Shown here: positions 1-5,465 of the stretch, piece after piece
Layout: every line of letters begins with the position of its first letter
How positions within the stretch are numbered: the first letter of the stretch is position 1
Notes under the pieces: generated by a model
What the model was told of the DNA's origin: nothing
The model's database searches: none
Seen by the model: only the letters and a program-made list of their open reading frames with translations
Assembly (NCBI GenBank): GCA_021824845.1
Contig: JAKAJY010000031.1
Location: 1 to 6,508, forward strand
Direction: 5' to 3'
From: an archaeon
GTDB lineage: Archaea; Thermoproteota; Nitrososphaeria; Nitrososphaerales; Nitrosopumilaceae
DNA length: 6,508 nucleotides
Position numbers and translations under genes: made by a program

Positions 1-955
1 GATTGTCTGATGCAGATAGTGCGACTAATCTGTGATTGTCCTCATCAATATCAAATCCAATGTCACAAAAGTTTGATCCTACTACGAACTTTGGATCTGG
101 GAACTTGTAGAGGCCTTTTTTATCACGAATCAATCTGATGAATCGCTCATCTTTGTACATTTCACGATACATCTTCCATAGCTCAATTTCGGTTACTTCT
201 CTGTTTAGGAATGTATGGTTTGTACACAAGATTCCGCGGACAATATCCACTGCGTGAGGACTCATTGATACCTTGATTGGTTTTCCAGCAATCTCTGATA
301 GTTCCTGTTCAATCTCGCCTGTATGTCTGTGCTTTGCTGGCTTGTATGGTCGAATTACACCTGAACGCATTGCATGATGTGTGCCTGCGACACTGCCTGC
401 GCCTGCACCTGATGAGCCGATTTTAGAGTCAACTACGATGTGTTCTGTGTCGATGATGTTGTTTTTGATTAATGGTGCAATGGCTAGCATTGATGTTACT
501 GCCATACAACCAGGACATGAAACCAGTTGAGCGTTTTTGATCTTCTCTCTGTGCAATTCTGGTACACCAAAGACTGATTTTTCCAAGTATTCTGGGTGTG
601 GGTGCTCCCATCCATACCACTTTCCGTATGCGTCTTTATTGTGTAATCTATAATCTGCTGATAAATCGATAACTTTGAGGCCTCTGTCATATAGTGCCTT
701 GACAATCTCTGTTGCGGTTCCATGTGGGACTGCGGTAAATACCAAATCACACTTGTCTGTCATTCTGTCATAGTCTAGCTCAGAAAATGTCATGTCTGTG
801 AATCCCTTTAGTCCTGGCTGGATTCTGTGCAAGTATTCTCCGACATACTGTCGTGATGTGACTTGGGTGATCTCTACTTTTGGGTGTGATACCAAAAGAC
901 GTAGCATTTCTCCTCCGACATAACCGGAAGCTCCGACTACTCCTACTCGCAACAT
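1..955 (-). CDS. lysY: [LysW]-L-2-aminoadipate / [LysW]-L-glutamate phosphate reductase, LysY/ArgC family (3' end cut by window edge)
   Basis: This NADPH-dependent cytoplasmic reductase converts the acyl phosphate of a LysW-bound amino acid to its semialdehyde, after the LysZ kinase step of lysine and/or arginine synthesis. The frame is open from an ATG at 955 to the left edge, giving 318 residues; the family is usually about 350, so roughly 30 are missing. An N-terminal Rossmann start (VGVVGASGYVGGEML, residues 4-18) binds NADPH. The catalytic cysteine is Cys150 in SCPGC. A KHRHTGEIEQ segment (208-217) carries the conserved histidines, and SPHAVDIVRGIL (232-243) matches the C-terminal family motif. 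The ATG at 955 is chosen because the Rossmann strand begins right after it and a TATA-like element lies about 26 bp upstream. The neighbouring lysX, lysW and argG support LysW-dependent synthesis over classical acetylated-glutamate ArgC. Whether it serves lysine, arginine or both cannot be told here. Confidence 0.93.
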   Translation of the reverse strand, partial: MLRVGVVGASGYVGGEMLRLLVSHPKVEITQVTSRQYVGEYLHRIQPGLKGFTDMTFSELDYDRMTDKCDLVFTAVPHGTATEIVKALYDRGLKVIDLSADYRLHNKDAYGKWYGWEHPHPEYLEKSVFGVPELHREKIKNAQLVSCPGCMAVTSMLAIAPLIKNNIIDTEHIVVDSKIGSSGAGAGSVAGTHHAMRSGVIRPYKPAKHRHTGEIEQELSEIAGKPIKVSMSPHAVDIVRGILCTNHTFLNREVTEIELWKMYREMYKDERFIRLIRDKKGLYKFPDPKFVVGSNFCDIGFDIDEDNHRLVALSASDN

Positions 956-973
956 GTTCCTACACTGAATGCG

Positions 974-986
974 GTATAATTTATTG
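974..986 (-). promoter_or_regulatory. TATA-like promoter element of lysY
   Basis: Read on the minus strand, an AATAAATTATA stretch (985 down to 975) lies 20-30 nt before the lysY ATG. That is the usual archaeal TATA-to-start distance, and no Shine-Dalgarno sequence lies just before the ATG, so a leaderless or nearly leaderless lysY mRNA is likely. It also means lysY need not be transcribed from the argG promoter. Inferred from spacing and composition only. Confidence 0.45.
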
Positions 987-1000
987 TATTCTGATGTGGA

Positions 1001-1013
1001 AAAAAATTTATTC
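1001..1013 (+). promoter_or_regulatory. TATA-like promoter element of the small gene at 1034
   Basis: An A-tract followed by AAATTTATT (1004-1012) is centred about 26 nt before the proposed TTG start at 1034, with no ribosome binding site between them. This fits leaderless archaeal transcription. Its partner for lysY is on the other strand of the same 78-bp gap, so the two genes would be divergently transcribed from back-to-back promoters. The whole gap is AT-rich, which weakens the call. Confidence 0.35.
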
Positions 1014-1033
1014 AATTTCATATAGTTCAGTTT

Positions 1034-1288
1034 TTGTTGGCAAAATCTGATCGCGATTTAGTAAAAAAACGAAAAGCCGACTATAATCGAAATAGGTACA
1101 AAAAAGACCCTGCCTTCAAAGAACGACTAAAAGAATCATACAAAAAATGGTATGCGAAGAACAAAAAATCTGTAATTGAGAGAATATCTTTGAGTCGGCA
1201 AAAAAACCACGGCAAATACCTAGCATATCAAAAAGAACACTATCGATATCTCAAGTACAGAAAGAAATACGCATCAAAGAGCGGCTAG
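1034..1288 (+). CDS. Small strongly basic Lys/Arg/Tyr-rich protein of unknown function
   Basis: I do not recognise this 84-residue protein. It contains 20 Lys, 9 Arg and 10 Tyr and has no signal peptide, membrane segment or cysteine. The middle has a repeating pattern of aromatic plus basic residues (RYKKDPAFKERLKESYKKW, about 21-39, then YAKNKKS), which suggests a charged helical protein that binds DNA, RNA or ribosomes. Similar Tyr/Asn/Lys-spaced patterns occur in uncharacterised archaeal and phage proteins and beside HNH nuclease domains, but no nuclease motif is present. The frame has no ATG; starts are TTG at 1034 or TTG at 1037, and an in-frame TGA lies at 992. A TATA-like element about 26 nt upstream supports a leaderless start. 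It is opposite in strand to the lysX and lysY genes on either side, and its stop is 2 bases from the lysX stop. The absence of a competing minus-strand frame favours a real gene. Confidence 0.6.
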   Translation: MLAKSDRDLVKKRKADYNRNRYKKDPAFKERLKESYKKWYAKNKKSVIERISLSRQKNHGKYLAYQKEHYRYLKYRKKYASKSG

Positions 1289-1290
1289 AA

Positions 1291-2148
1291 TTATTTTCTG
1301 ATTTGTGATACTGCAAACTTTACCATTTCTTGCGGGATGTTTTTCTTGGCAACTCGAGCCAATCCCTTGAACTCTACTGTGTTGTTTACTTCATGACAGA
1401 CTAGTCCTCGAGCTTTGTCTTCCATTAGATCAATTCCTAGAATGCCACCGCCTACTGCCTTTGATGCCTTGAGGCAAATGTCTTCCACCTCTGGTGTGAT
1501 CTCACATAACTCTGGGTCACCACCCAGTGCAATGTTTGTCTTAAAATCACCTTGGGATTTTCGATACATTGCGGCAACCACCTGATCCCCTACTGTTATG
1601 GCGCGAATGTCGCGCGGCGGTCTGTCTATCATTTCCTGCAAATAGTAAATTCTATCATGTGAGCCGTCTTCAATGTCTCGCATCTCAATTATTGCTTCGG
1701 TGGTATCCTTATCGCGTAATGGCATCACGCCCCTGCCCCAGCTGCCAATTACTGGCTTTATCACAATTGGATAGCCTACCTTTTCAATTAGATTCATTGC
1801 CTCCTCTGATGAAAATGCAAAATATGTCTTGGGTGTTGGCACACCTGATTTTTTTAGTAAAAGTGATGTTACCAGCTTGTTTCCGCAATTGTCTGCTACT
1901 CTGTGTGAGTTTATGACTGGAACGCCCAGAAATTCTAGGCATGATGTAAAGTGCAGTCCCCTAAAGTAACTGACACACCTTTCCAGAACTACATCACCAA
2001 AGTCAACATCGGTTTTCTTGCTTTCGGTGCTTAGCTGAGTAATCTTTGCGTCCAGCATTATTGTATCGAATCCGAGGCTTGCAGATGCGTCCTGCAGCAT
2101 CTTTTCCTCCAGCCTTATTCTATCAAATACGATACAGACTCTGGACAA
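1291..2148 (-). CDS. lysX: LysW-amino acid ligase, LysX/ArgX family (ATP-grasp)
   Basis: This cytoplasmic ATP-grasp ligase joins the alpha-amino group of alpha-aminoadipate (LysX) or glutamate (ArgX) to the C-terminal glutamate of LysW, protecting it for later steps. At 285 residues it is full length. ATP-grasp landmarks are KPVIGSWGRG (131-140), the lysine and glycine loop holding ATP; RDIR (179-182); GDFKTN (200-205); GIDLME (238-243); and HEVNNTVEF (252-260), with Glu253 and Asn255 as metal ligands. The start is a TTG at 2148. An in-frame TAG, the lysW stop, lies directly before it, and the next methionine (residue 17) would cut the first beta-strand. GGGGAG inside the last lysW codons, 5 nt before the TTG, serves as ribosome binding site, so translation is probably coupled to lysW. 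Position beside argG hints at the ArgX (glutamate) role, but one bifunctional enzyme is also possible. It ends tail-to-tail with the small gene at 1034-1288. Confidence 0.93.
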   Translation of the reverse strand: MSRVCIVFDRIRLEEKMLQDASASLGFDTIMLDAKITQLSTESKKTDVDFGDVVLERCVSYFRGLHFTSCLEFLGVPVINSHRVADNCGNKLVTSLLLKKSGVPTPKTYFAFSSEEAMNLIEKVGYPIVIKPVIGSWGRGVMPLRDKDTTEAIIEMRDIEDGSHDRIYYLQEMIDRPPRDIRAITVGDQVVAAMYRKSQGDFKTNIALGGDPELCEITPEVEDICLKASKAVGGGILGIDLMEDKARGLVCHEVNNTVEFKGLARVAKKNIPQEMVKFAVSQIRK

Positions 2149-2316
2149 CTATTCTCCCCAGTCTTCTCCGACACTTTCTGCTGGTTTTAGCTGAACGTTA
2201 GCGCCGTCTTTTTTTGCTATTTCAAAGTCTGCGCCACATTCTGGGCAAGATACTATCTCGCCTACAGCTGCGTCCCCTGGGATATTGATTCCTGCGTCAC
2301 ATTCTAAACAATTCAT
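2149..2316 (-). CDS. lysW: LysW amino-group carrier protein
   Basis: LysW is the small acidic carrier on which lysine or arginine precursors are built; the growing amino acid is held on the side-chain carboxyl of its last glutamate and is handed between LysX, LysZ, LysY, LysJ and LysK. The 55-residue protein shows a zinc ribbon with CLEC (Cys3, Cys6) and CPEC (Cys24, Cys27) and ends in the diagnostic EDWGE (51-55). Known LysW proteins are about 54 residues. I chose ATG at 2316 because it gives this length and has AGAAGG 6 nt upstream. A GTG at 2331 would add MRRIV and overlap the argG stop, but has no better binding site. The gene starts 12 nt (11 bases between) after the argG stop and its own stop touches the lysX start, so the three genes form one operon. 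Confidence 0.95.
   Translation of the reverse strand: MNCLECDAGINIPGDAAVGEIVSCPECGADFEIAKKDGANVQLKPAESVGEDWGE
2154..2159 (-). promoter_or_regulatory. Ribosome binding site of lysX
   Basis: GGGGAG on the minus strand overlaps the codons for the Trp-Gly-Glu end of LysW and lies 5 nt before the TTG start of lysX. It decides the otherwise weak TTG start and means ribosomes finishing lysW can restart on lysX. Confidence 0.6.
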
Positions 2317-2322
2317 TACGAT

Positions 2323-2328
2323 CCTTCT
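2323..2328 (-). promoter_or_regulatory. Ribosome binding site of lysW
   Basis: AGAAGG on the minus strand lies 6 nt before the ATG at 2316 and begins inside the argG stop codon. It supports the ATG over the GTG at 2331 as the lysW start. Confidence 0.55.
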
Positions 2329-3515
2329 CACCTCTTGTTTGATAATTTATTAGCTTCTGTTGTTTGCAGTCCCCACAGCTCAACAAAGCCGGTTGCCTTT
2401 CTTTGATCAAAGGCAGATCCCTTGCCGTAGGTTGCAATGTTATGACTATACAAAGAGTACTTGGATTTTCTTCCAACCACTCGGAAGCTTCCCTTGTATA
2501 GTTTTAGCTTGACTGTGCCAGTTACTACCTTTTGGGACTGGTCAATGAATTTGTCCAAATCTCGCTTTAGTGGGTCTTGCCACAATCCTGAATATGCAAG
2601 CCAGGTCCACTCTTGGTCTACGATACTCTTGAACTTGTTTTGGTGTTTTGTGTGCACCATTTTTTCTAAATCAGAGTGAGCCTCAATTAGGCACAAGGCA
2701 GCTGGCGTTTCGTAGACTTCGCGGGATTTTATGCCAACTACTCTATCCTCGATGTGGTCTACTATTCCAACACCGCACGAGCCTGCAACCTTATTGCAAT
2801 ATTCGATTAGCTTGATTGGAGATAGTCTTTTTTTGTCTACTGCAACTGGGATTCCATGCTCAAATTCAATCTCTAGATATCTTGCCTTGTCTGGTAGATT
2901 CTTTGTCTTGACCCAGATGAATGCATCGTCTGGTGGCTCATTGTATGGGTCTTCCATGTCTCCGCCTTCGATTGCCCGTCCCCAAAGGTTTTGATCAATG
3001 GAGAACTTTTTTGATACTGAATCAATTGGAATGCCGTGCTTGTTTGCAAATTCTAGTTCCGTGGTTCTATCCAAGTTTAGGTCACGAATTGGCGCAATTA
3101 TTGGAAGATTAGACCCAGAACCAAACGTAACATCAAACCTTACTTGGTCGTTTCCTTTGCCTGTGCATCCGTGTGCCAGCGCATCGACTTTTTCTTTCTT
3201 GGCTACTTCTAGTACCTTTTGTGCAATTAATGGTCGTGCAAGCGAGGTTGCCAAACAATACTTGTTTTGGTATAATGCGTTTGCCTTGATTGATGGATGA
3301 ATAAAATCATCGACAAACTCTTTTTTTGCATCTATATTGTAATGTCGTAGTACACCTAGGTTCTTTGCCTTTGCTGCGATTTTTTTCTGGTCACTCCCCT
3401 CTCCCACATCTACTGTTACGGTGATAACATCCATCCTGTGTTTTTCTTGTAGATATTTGATAACAACAGAGGTGTCCAGTCCGCCGGAAAAAGCAAGCAC
3501 TGCCTTTTGTTTCAT
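2328..3515 (-). CDS. argG: Argininosuccinate synthase
   Basis: ArgG joins citrulline and aspartate with ATP to give argininosuccinate, the next-to-last step of arginine synthesis, in the cytoplasm. The 395-residue length is normal for the family. The N-terminal PP-loop AFSGGLDTSV (8-17) binds ATP. AHGCTGKGNDQVRF (114-127) forms the aspartate and citrulline site, and a FSIDQNLWGRAIEGG segment (171-185) and YETPAA (268-273) are further family signatures. The ATG at 3515 is right because the PP-loop strand starts within six residues. No strong Shine-Dalgarno precedes it, but a TATA-like element lies about 26-40 nt upstream, so it is likely the first gene of an argG-lysW-lysX transcript. The linkage to the LysW system suggests that this cluster feeds arginine synthesis. 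No defects are seen. Confidence 0.97.
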   Translation of the reverse strand: MKQKAVLAFSGGLDTSVVIKYLQEKHRMDVITVTVDVGEGSDQKKIAAKAKNLGVLRHYNIDAKKEFVDDFIHPSIKANALYQNKYCLATSLARPLIAQKVLEVAKKEKVDALAHGCTGKGNDQVRFDVTFGSGSNLPIIAPIRDLNLDRTTELEFANKHGIPIDSVSKKFSIDQNLWGRAIEGGDMEDPYNEPPDDAFIWVKTKNLPDKARYLEIEFEHGIPVAVDKKRLSPIKLIEYCNKVAGSCGVGIVDHIEDRVVGIKSREVYETPAALCLIEAHSDLEKMVHTKHQNKFKSIVDQEWTWLAYSGLWQDPLKRDLDKFIDQSQKVVTGTVKLKLYKGSFRVVGRKSKYSLYSHNIATYGKGSAFDQRKATGFVELWGLQTTEANKLSNKR

Positions 3516-3540
3516 TAGAGCTTTTCCGTGATGTGATTTG

Positions 3541-3555
3541 CATTTATCTTTTATG
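3541..3555 (-). promoter_or_regulatory. TATA-like promoter element of the argG-lysW-lysX operon
   Basis: On the minus strand this reads GCATAAAAGATAAATG (from 3556), lying 26-41 nt before the argG ATG. Either the AAAAGAT or the GATAAATG part could act as TATA box, giving a leaderless mRNA or a leader of a few bases. No Shine-Dalgarno is needed with such a start, and none is seen. Confidence 0.45.
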
Positions 3556-3567
3556 CTGATCTGGTCT

Positions 3568-3596
3568 TGAAATTTTCTAGATGAGAAAAATTTTCA
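3568..3596. repeat. AT-rich imperfect inverted repeat between divergent promoters
   Basis: TGAAATTTTCT (3568-3578) and AGAAAAATTTTCA (3584-3596) are inverted copies with a 5-base spacer; the inner six bases of each arm match exactly and the outer part needs a two-base gap. It lies 13 bp upstream of the argG TATA-like element. It could bind a regulator, but AT-rich spacers throw up such dyads by chance. Confidence 0.3.
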
Positions 3597-3632
3597 TTTT
3601 ATGATTTTGGAAAAAATAGTTGAGCCAAAAAA

Positions 3633-3652
3633 TTAGCTATAGCTGCAGCTAA
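3633..3652. promoter_or_regulatory. Candidate operator: three AGCT units at 6-bp spacing within a 20-bp dyad
   Basis: The stretch TTAGCTATAGCTGCAGCTAA contains AGCT at 3635, 3641 and 3647, so the units repeat exactly every 6 bp. It also contains two overlapping perfect palindromes, AGCTATAGCT (3635-3644) and TAGCTGCAGCTA (3640-3651), and as a whole is symmetric except for the two 2-base spacers. It ends 11 bp before the TATA-like box of the importer operon, where an archaeal activator or repressor would act. No protein is known from this sequence to bind it. Confidence 0.45.
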
Positions 3653-3662
3653 AATCCGATCA

Positions 3663-3670
3663 CTATTTAA
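3663..3670 (+). promoter_or_regulatory. TATA box of the ABC importer operon
   Basis: CTATTTAA sits 24-31 nt before the ATG at 3694, the standard archaeal distance to a transcription start at the first codon. No Shine-Dalgarno lies between it and the ATG, so a leaderless mRNA is expected. This is the best-placed TATA box in the window. Confidence 0.6.
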
Positions 3671-3693
3671 CCAAAGTTTCATAACGCTGTTTT

Positions 3694-4707
3694 ATGAAAA
3701 TTCTGCCTTTGGCTGGTGCAGCAGTTGCGGCAATAATTGCAATTTCTGTGGTTTTGAGCGTGATTTCGGGCAACTATTCAGAAAAAAACGAGGTTAGAGT
3801 TGCCTTTTTTGCAAACATCTCACATGCAGTTCCTATTGTTGGTGTGGAGAATGAATACTATGGCGATCATCTTGGAGACACCAAAATCCAAACCAAAATA
3901 GTTGATAGCGGACCAGAAGCAATAGAGGCATTATTTGTAAACTCGGTAGACCTGGCATATGTGGGACCTGCACCATTTGTTAATGGATATGTCAAGTCTG
4001 GCGGAAATGGAATCAAGATTATCTCTGGTGCTGCAAACAATGGTGCAAGCTTTGTCATACAAAAAGACTCGACAATATCTGGACCATCTGATTTGGCTGG
4101 AAAGAAGATAGCTGCTCCATTTATTGGAAACACACAGGACGTATCACTTCGAAACTATTTGGAGCAAAACGGCCTAAAACCGGCAGAAAAAGGCGGCAAT
4201 GTCATTGTCTACAATATTGCGAATCCTGAAATCTACACAATATTTGCCAAGGGCGAAATTGATGCCGCCTGGGTCCCAGAACCAACCGCTACAATGCTAG
4301 TTGAACAGCTTGGTGGTAAACGACTGTTCTCTGAGCAAGACCTTTGGCCAAACAAGCGATTCCCATCGGTATTGTTGGTGGGGCGAGCCGATTACATTGA
4401 AAAACATCCGGATGTGGTACGGAAATTTCTCCTAGGTCATGAGCAATCCATACAATGGATAAACCAAAACCCTGACAAAACAGAAGTAATCTACATTGAT
4501 TTCTACAAAGATCACACCGGCAAAATATTGCCTACAAACATAGTTCATAATTCATTTTCTCAGATTTCATTTACTAGTGATATTGATTCCGAGGCAATTA
4601 CTCTCTTTGCAGAGCGTGCATATTCACTTGGATATTTGGGTCGTCATGAGTACAACCTAGATGACATTTATGCAAAGACACTGGAGGCTACACCATGGCA
4701 AAGCTAG
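3694..4707 (+). CDS. ABC importer substrate-binding protein, NitT/TauT (SsuA/NMT1-like) family
   Basis: This 337-residue protein should capture a small solute outside the cell and pass it to the permease encoded two genes downstream. Residues about 5-25 are a hydrophobic segment after a short Lys-bearing start; there is no lipobox cysteine, so it is probably held as an N-terminal membrane anchor or cleaved as a Sec signal. The two-lobed fold follows. DLAYVGPAPFVNGYVKSGG (86-104) is the family's ligand-loop region, and SDLAGKKIAAPFIGNTQD (132-149), GEIDAAWVPEPTA (187-199) and ADYIEKHPDVVRKFL (232-246) are typical of SsuA/TauA-like proteins. Start ATG 3694 is supported by the TATA box 24-31 nt upstream. 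The end overlaps the ATPase gene by 13 nt. Family members bind sulfonates, taurine, nitrate, bicarbonate or vitamin precursors such as thiamine pyrimidine or riboflavin; the sequence alone does not choose. Confidence 0.87.
   Translation: MKILPLAGAAVAAIIAISVVLSVISGNYSEKNEVRVAFFANISHAVPIVGVENEYYGDHLGDTKIQTKIVDSGPEAIEALFVNSVDLAYVGPAPFVNGYVKSGGNGIKIISGAANNGASFVIQKDSTISGPSDLAGKKIAAPFIGNTQDVSLRNYLEQNGLKPAEKGGNVIVYNIANPEIYTIFAKGEIDAAWVPEPTATMLVEQLGGKRLFSEQDLWPNKRFPSVLLVGRADYIEKHPDVVRKFLLGHEQSIQWINQNPDKTEVIYIDFYKDHTGKILPTNIVHNSFSQISFTSDIDSEAITLFAERAYSLGYLGRHEYNLDDIYAKTLEATPWQS
4683..4687 (+). promoter_or_regulatory. Ribosome binding site of the ATPase gene
   Basis: GGAGG lies 7 nt before the ATG at 4695, inside the 3' end of the binding-protein gene. 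It confirms the overlapping start of the ATPase and contrasts with the leaderless first gene. Confidence 0.65.
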
Positions 4708-5465
4708 AGGCAAAAAACATTGTCAAGTATTTTGAGCATGATGGCCAGCCTCTAAAAGCACTAGGTGGAATCAACTTTACAGTAGAGGATGGCGACTTTG
4801 TGTGCTTGGTTGGACCATCTGGATGTGGCAAGTCTACATTTCTAAGAATTGCTGCTGGCCTGCAAAAGCCAGATGAGGGACAAATCCTGCTTGATAATCG
4901 GCCAATAACAAAGACTGGGCCTGACAGGATAATGGTGTTTCAGGAAGGTGCACTATTCCCATGGCTAAAGGTGCGAGACAATGTGGAATTTGGATTAAAG
5001 ATAGCAGGCATTCCGGAATCAGAGAGACACGAAATCTCTGACAGATATCTAGACATGATGCAGCTCACAAAATTTGCAAATTCATATACGTACCAGCTAT
5101 CGACTGGGATGCGACAGCGAGTAGCAATTGCTAGAGCACTGGTTATGGATCCTGAAATTTTACTGATGGATGAGCCATTTGCAGCACTGGATGCTCAGAC
5201 TCGTGACTTGTTGCTAGTCGAAATGCAAATGATTTGGCAGAAAACAAAAAAGACCATCATATTTGTAACACATAGCATTTCCGAATCTACTGTTCTGGGC
5301 AACAAGGTAGTAGTGTTTACACATCGACCTTCAACAATTAAGAAAATCGTTTCAATAGACCACAAGAGGCCTCGCCTTGCAGAAGATGAAACACTAATTC
5401 CATACCAAAAAGAGATCTCATTACTACTAAGGCCTGAGGTCAAGGCAAAGGAGAACTCGGAATGA
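4695..5465 (+). CDS. ABC importer ATP-binding protein, NitT/TauT (SsuB/TauB-like) family
   Basis: This cytoplasmic ATPase powers the importer by docking on the permease's EAA loop. The 256-residue protein has every catalytic element: Walker A GPSGCGKST (40-48), Q-loop VFQEGALFPW (81-90, Gln83), Walker B ILLMDEP (155-161) with Glu160, D-loop ALDAQTR (164-170) and switch His193 (VTHSISE). The signature reads LSTGMRQR (135-142), with Thr where LSGGM is usual for the family; the second glycine, which contacts ATP, is kept. The region after about 210 (HRPSTIKKIV) is typical of SsuB/TauB-type proteins. It begins at an ATG with GGAGG 7 nt upstream, overlapping the previous gene by 13 nt, and its stop overlaps the permease start as ATGA. 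The three genes are surely one operon. Confidence 0.93.
   Translation: MAKLEAKNIVKYFEHDGQPLKALGGINFTVEDGDFVCLVGPSGCGKSTFLRIAAGLQKPDEGQILLDNRPITKTGPDRIMVFQEGALFPWLKVRDNVEFGLKIAGIPESERHEISDRYLDMMQLTKFANSYTYQLSTGMRQRVAIARALVMDPEILLMDEPFAALDAQTRDLLLVEMQMIWQKTKKTIIFVTHSISESTVLGNKVVVFTHRPSTIKKIVSIDHKRPRLAEDETLIPYQKEISLLLRPEVKAKENSE
5450..5453 (+). promoter_or_regulatory. Ribosome binding site of the permease gene
   Basis: GGAG (in AAAGGAGA) lies 8 nt before the permease ATG at 5462, within the last codons of the ATPase gene, and supports the ATGA-overlap start. Confidence 0.6.

Noticed and set aside
429..750. Two short minus-strand frames overlapping lysY
   Set aside because: They are in other frames of lysY, whose own frame is open from 955 to the edge with catalytic motifs.
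1569..1916. 115-codon plus-strand frame inside lysX
   Set aside because: It lies wholly opposite a well-supported ATP-grasp ligase and its translation has no domain or sensible composition.
2317..2331. GTG start extending LysW by five residues (MRRIV)
   Set aside because: It would overlap the argG stop and lengthen the protein past the usual LysW size; the ATG at 2316 has a better-placed ribosome binding site.
2461..3300. Several plus-strand frames of 63-100 codons opposite argG
   Set aside because: All fall within a full-length argG with intact motifs and overlap each other; no independent start signals.
3584..3600. Possible terminator or A/T tract between argG and the importer
   Set aside because: The two genes are divergent, so no transcript is expected to end here; it fits promoter-region composition.
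3867..4133. 88-codon minus-strand frame inside the binding-protein gene
   Set aside because: Antisense shadow with no promoter or binding site.
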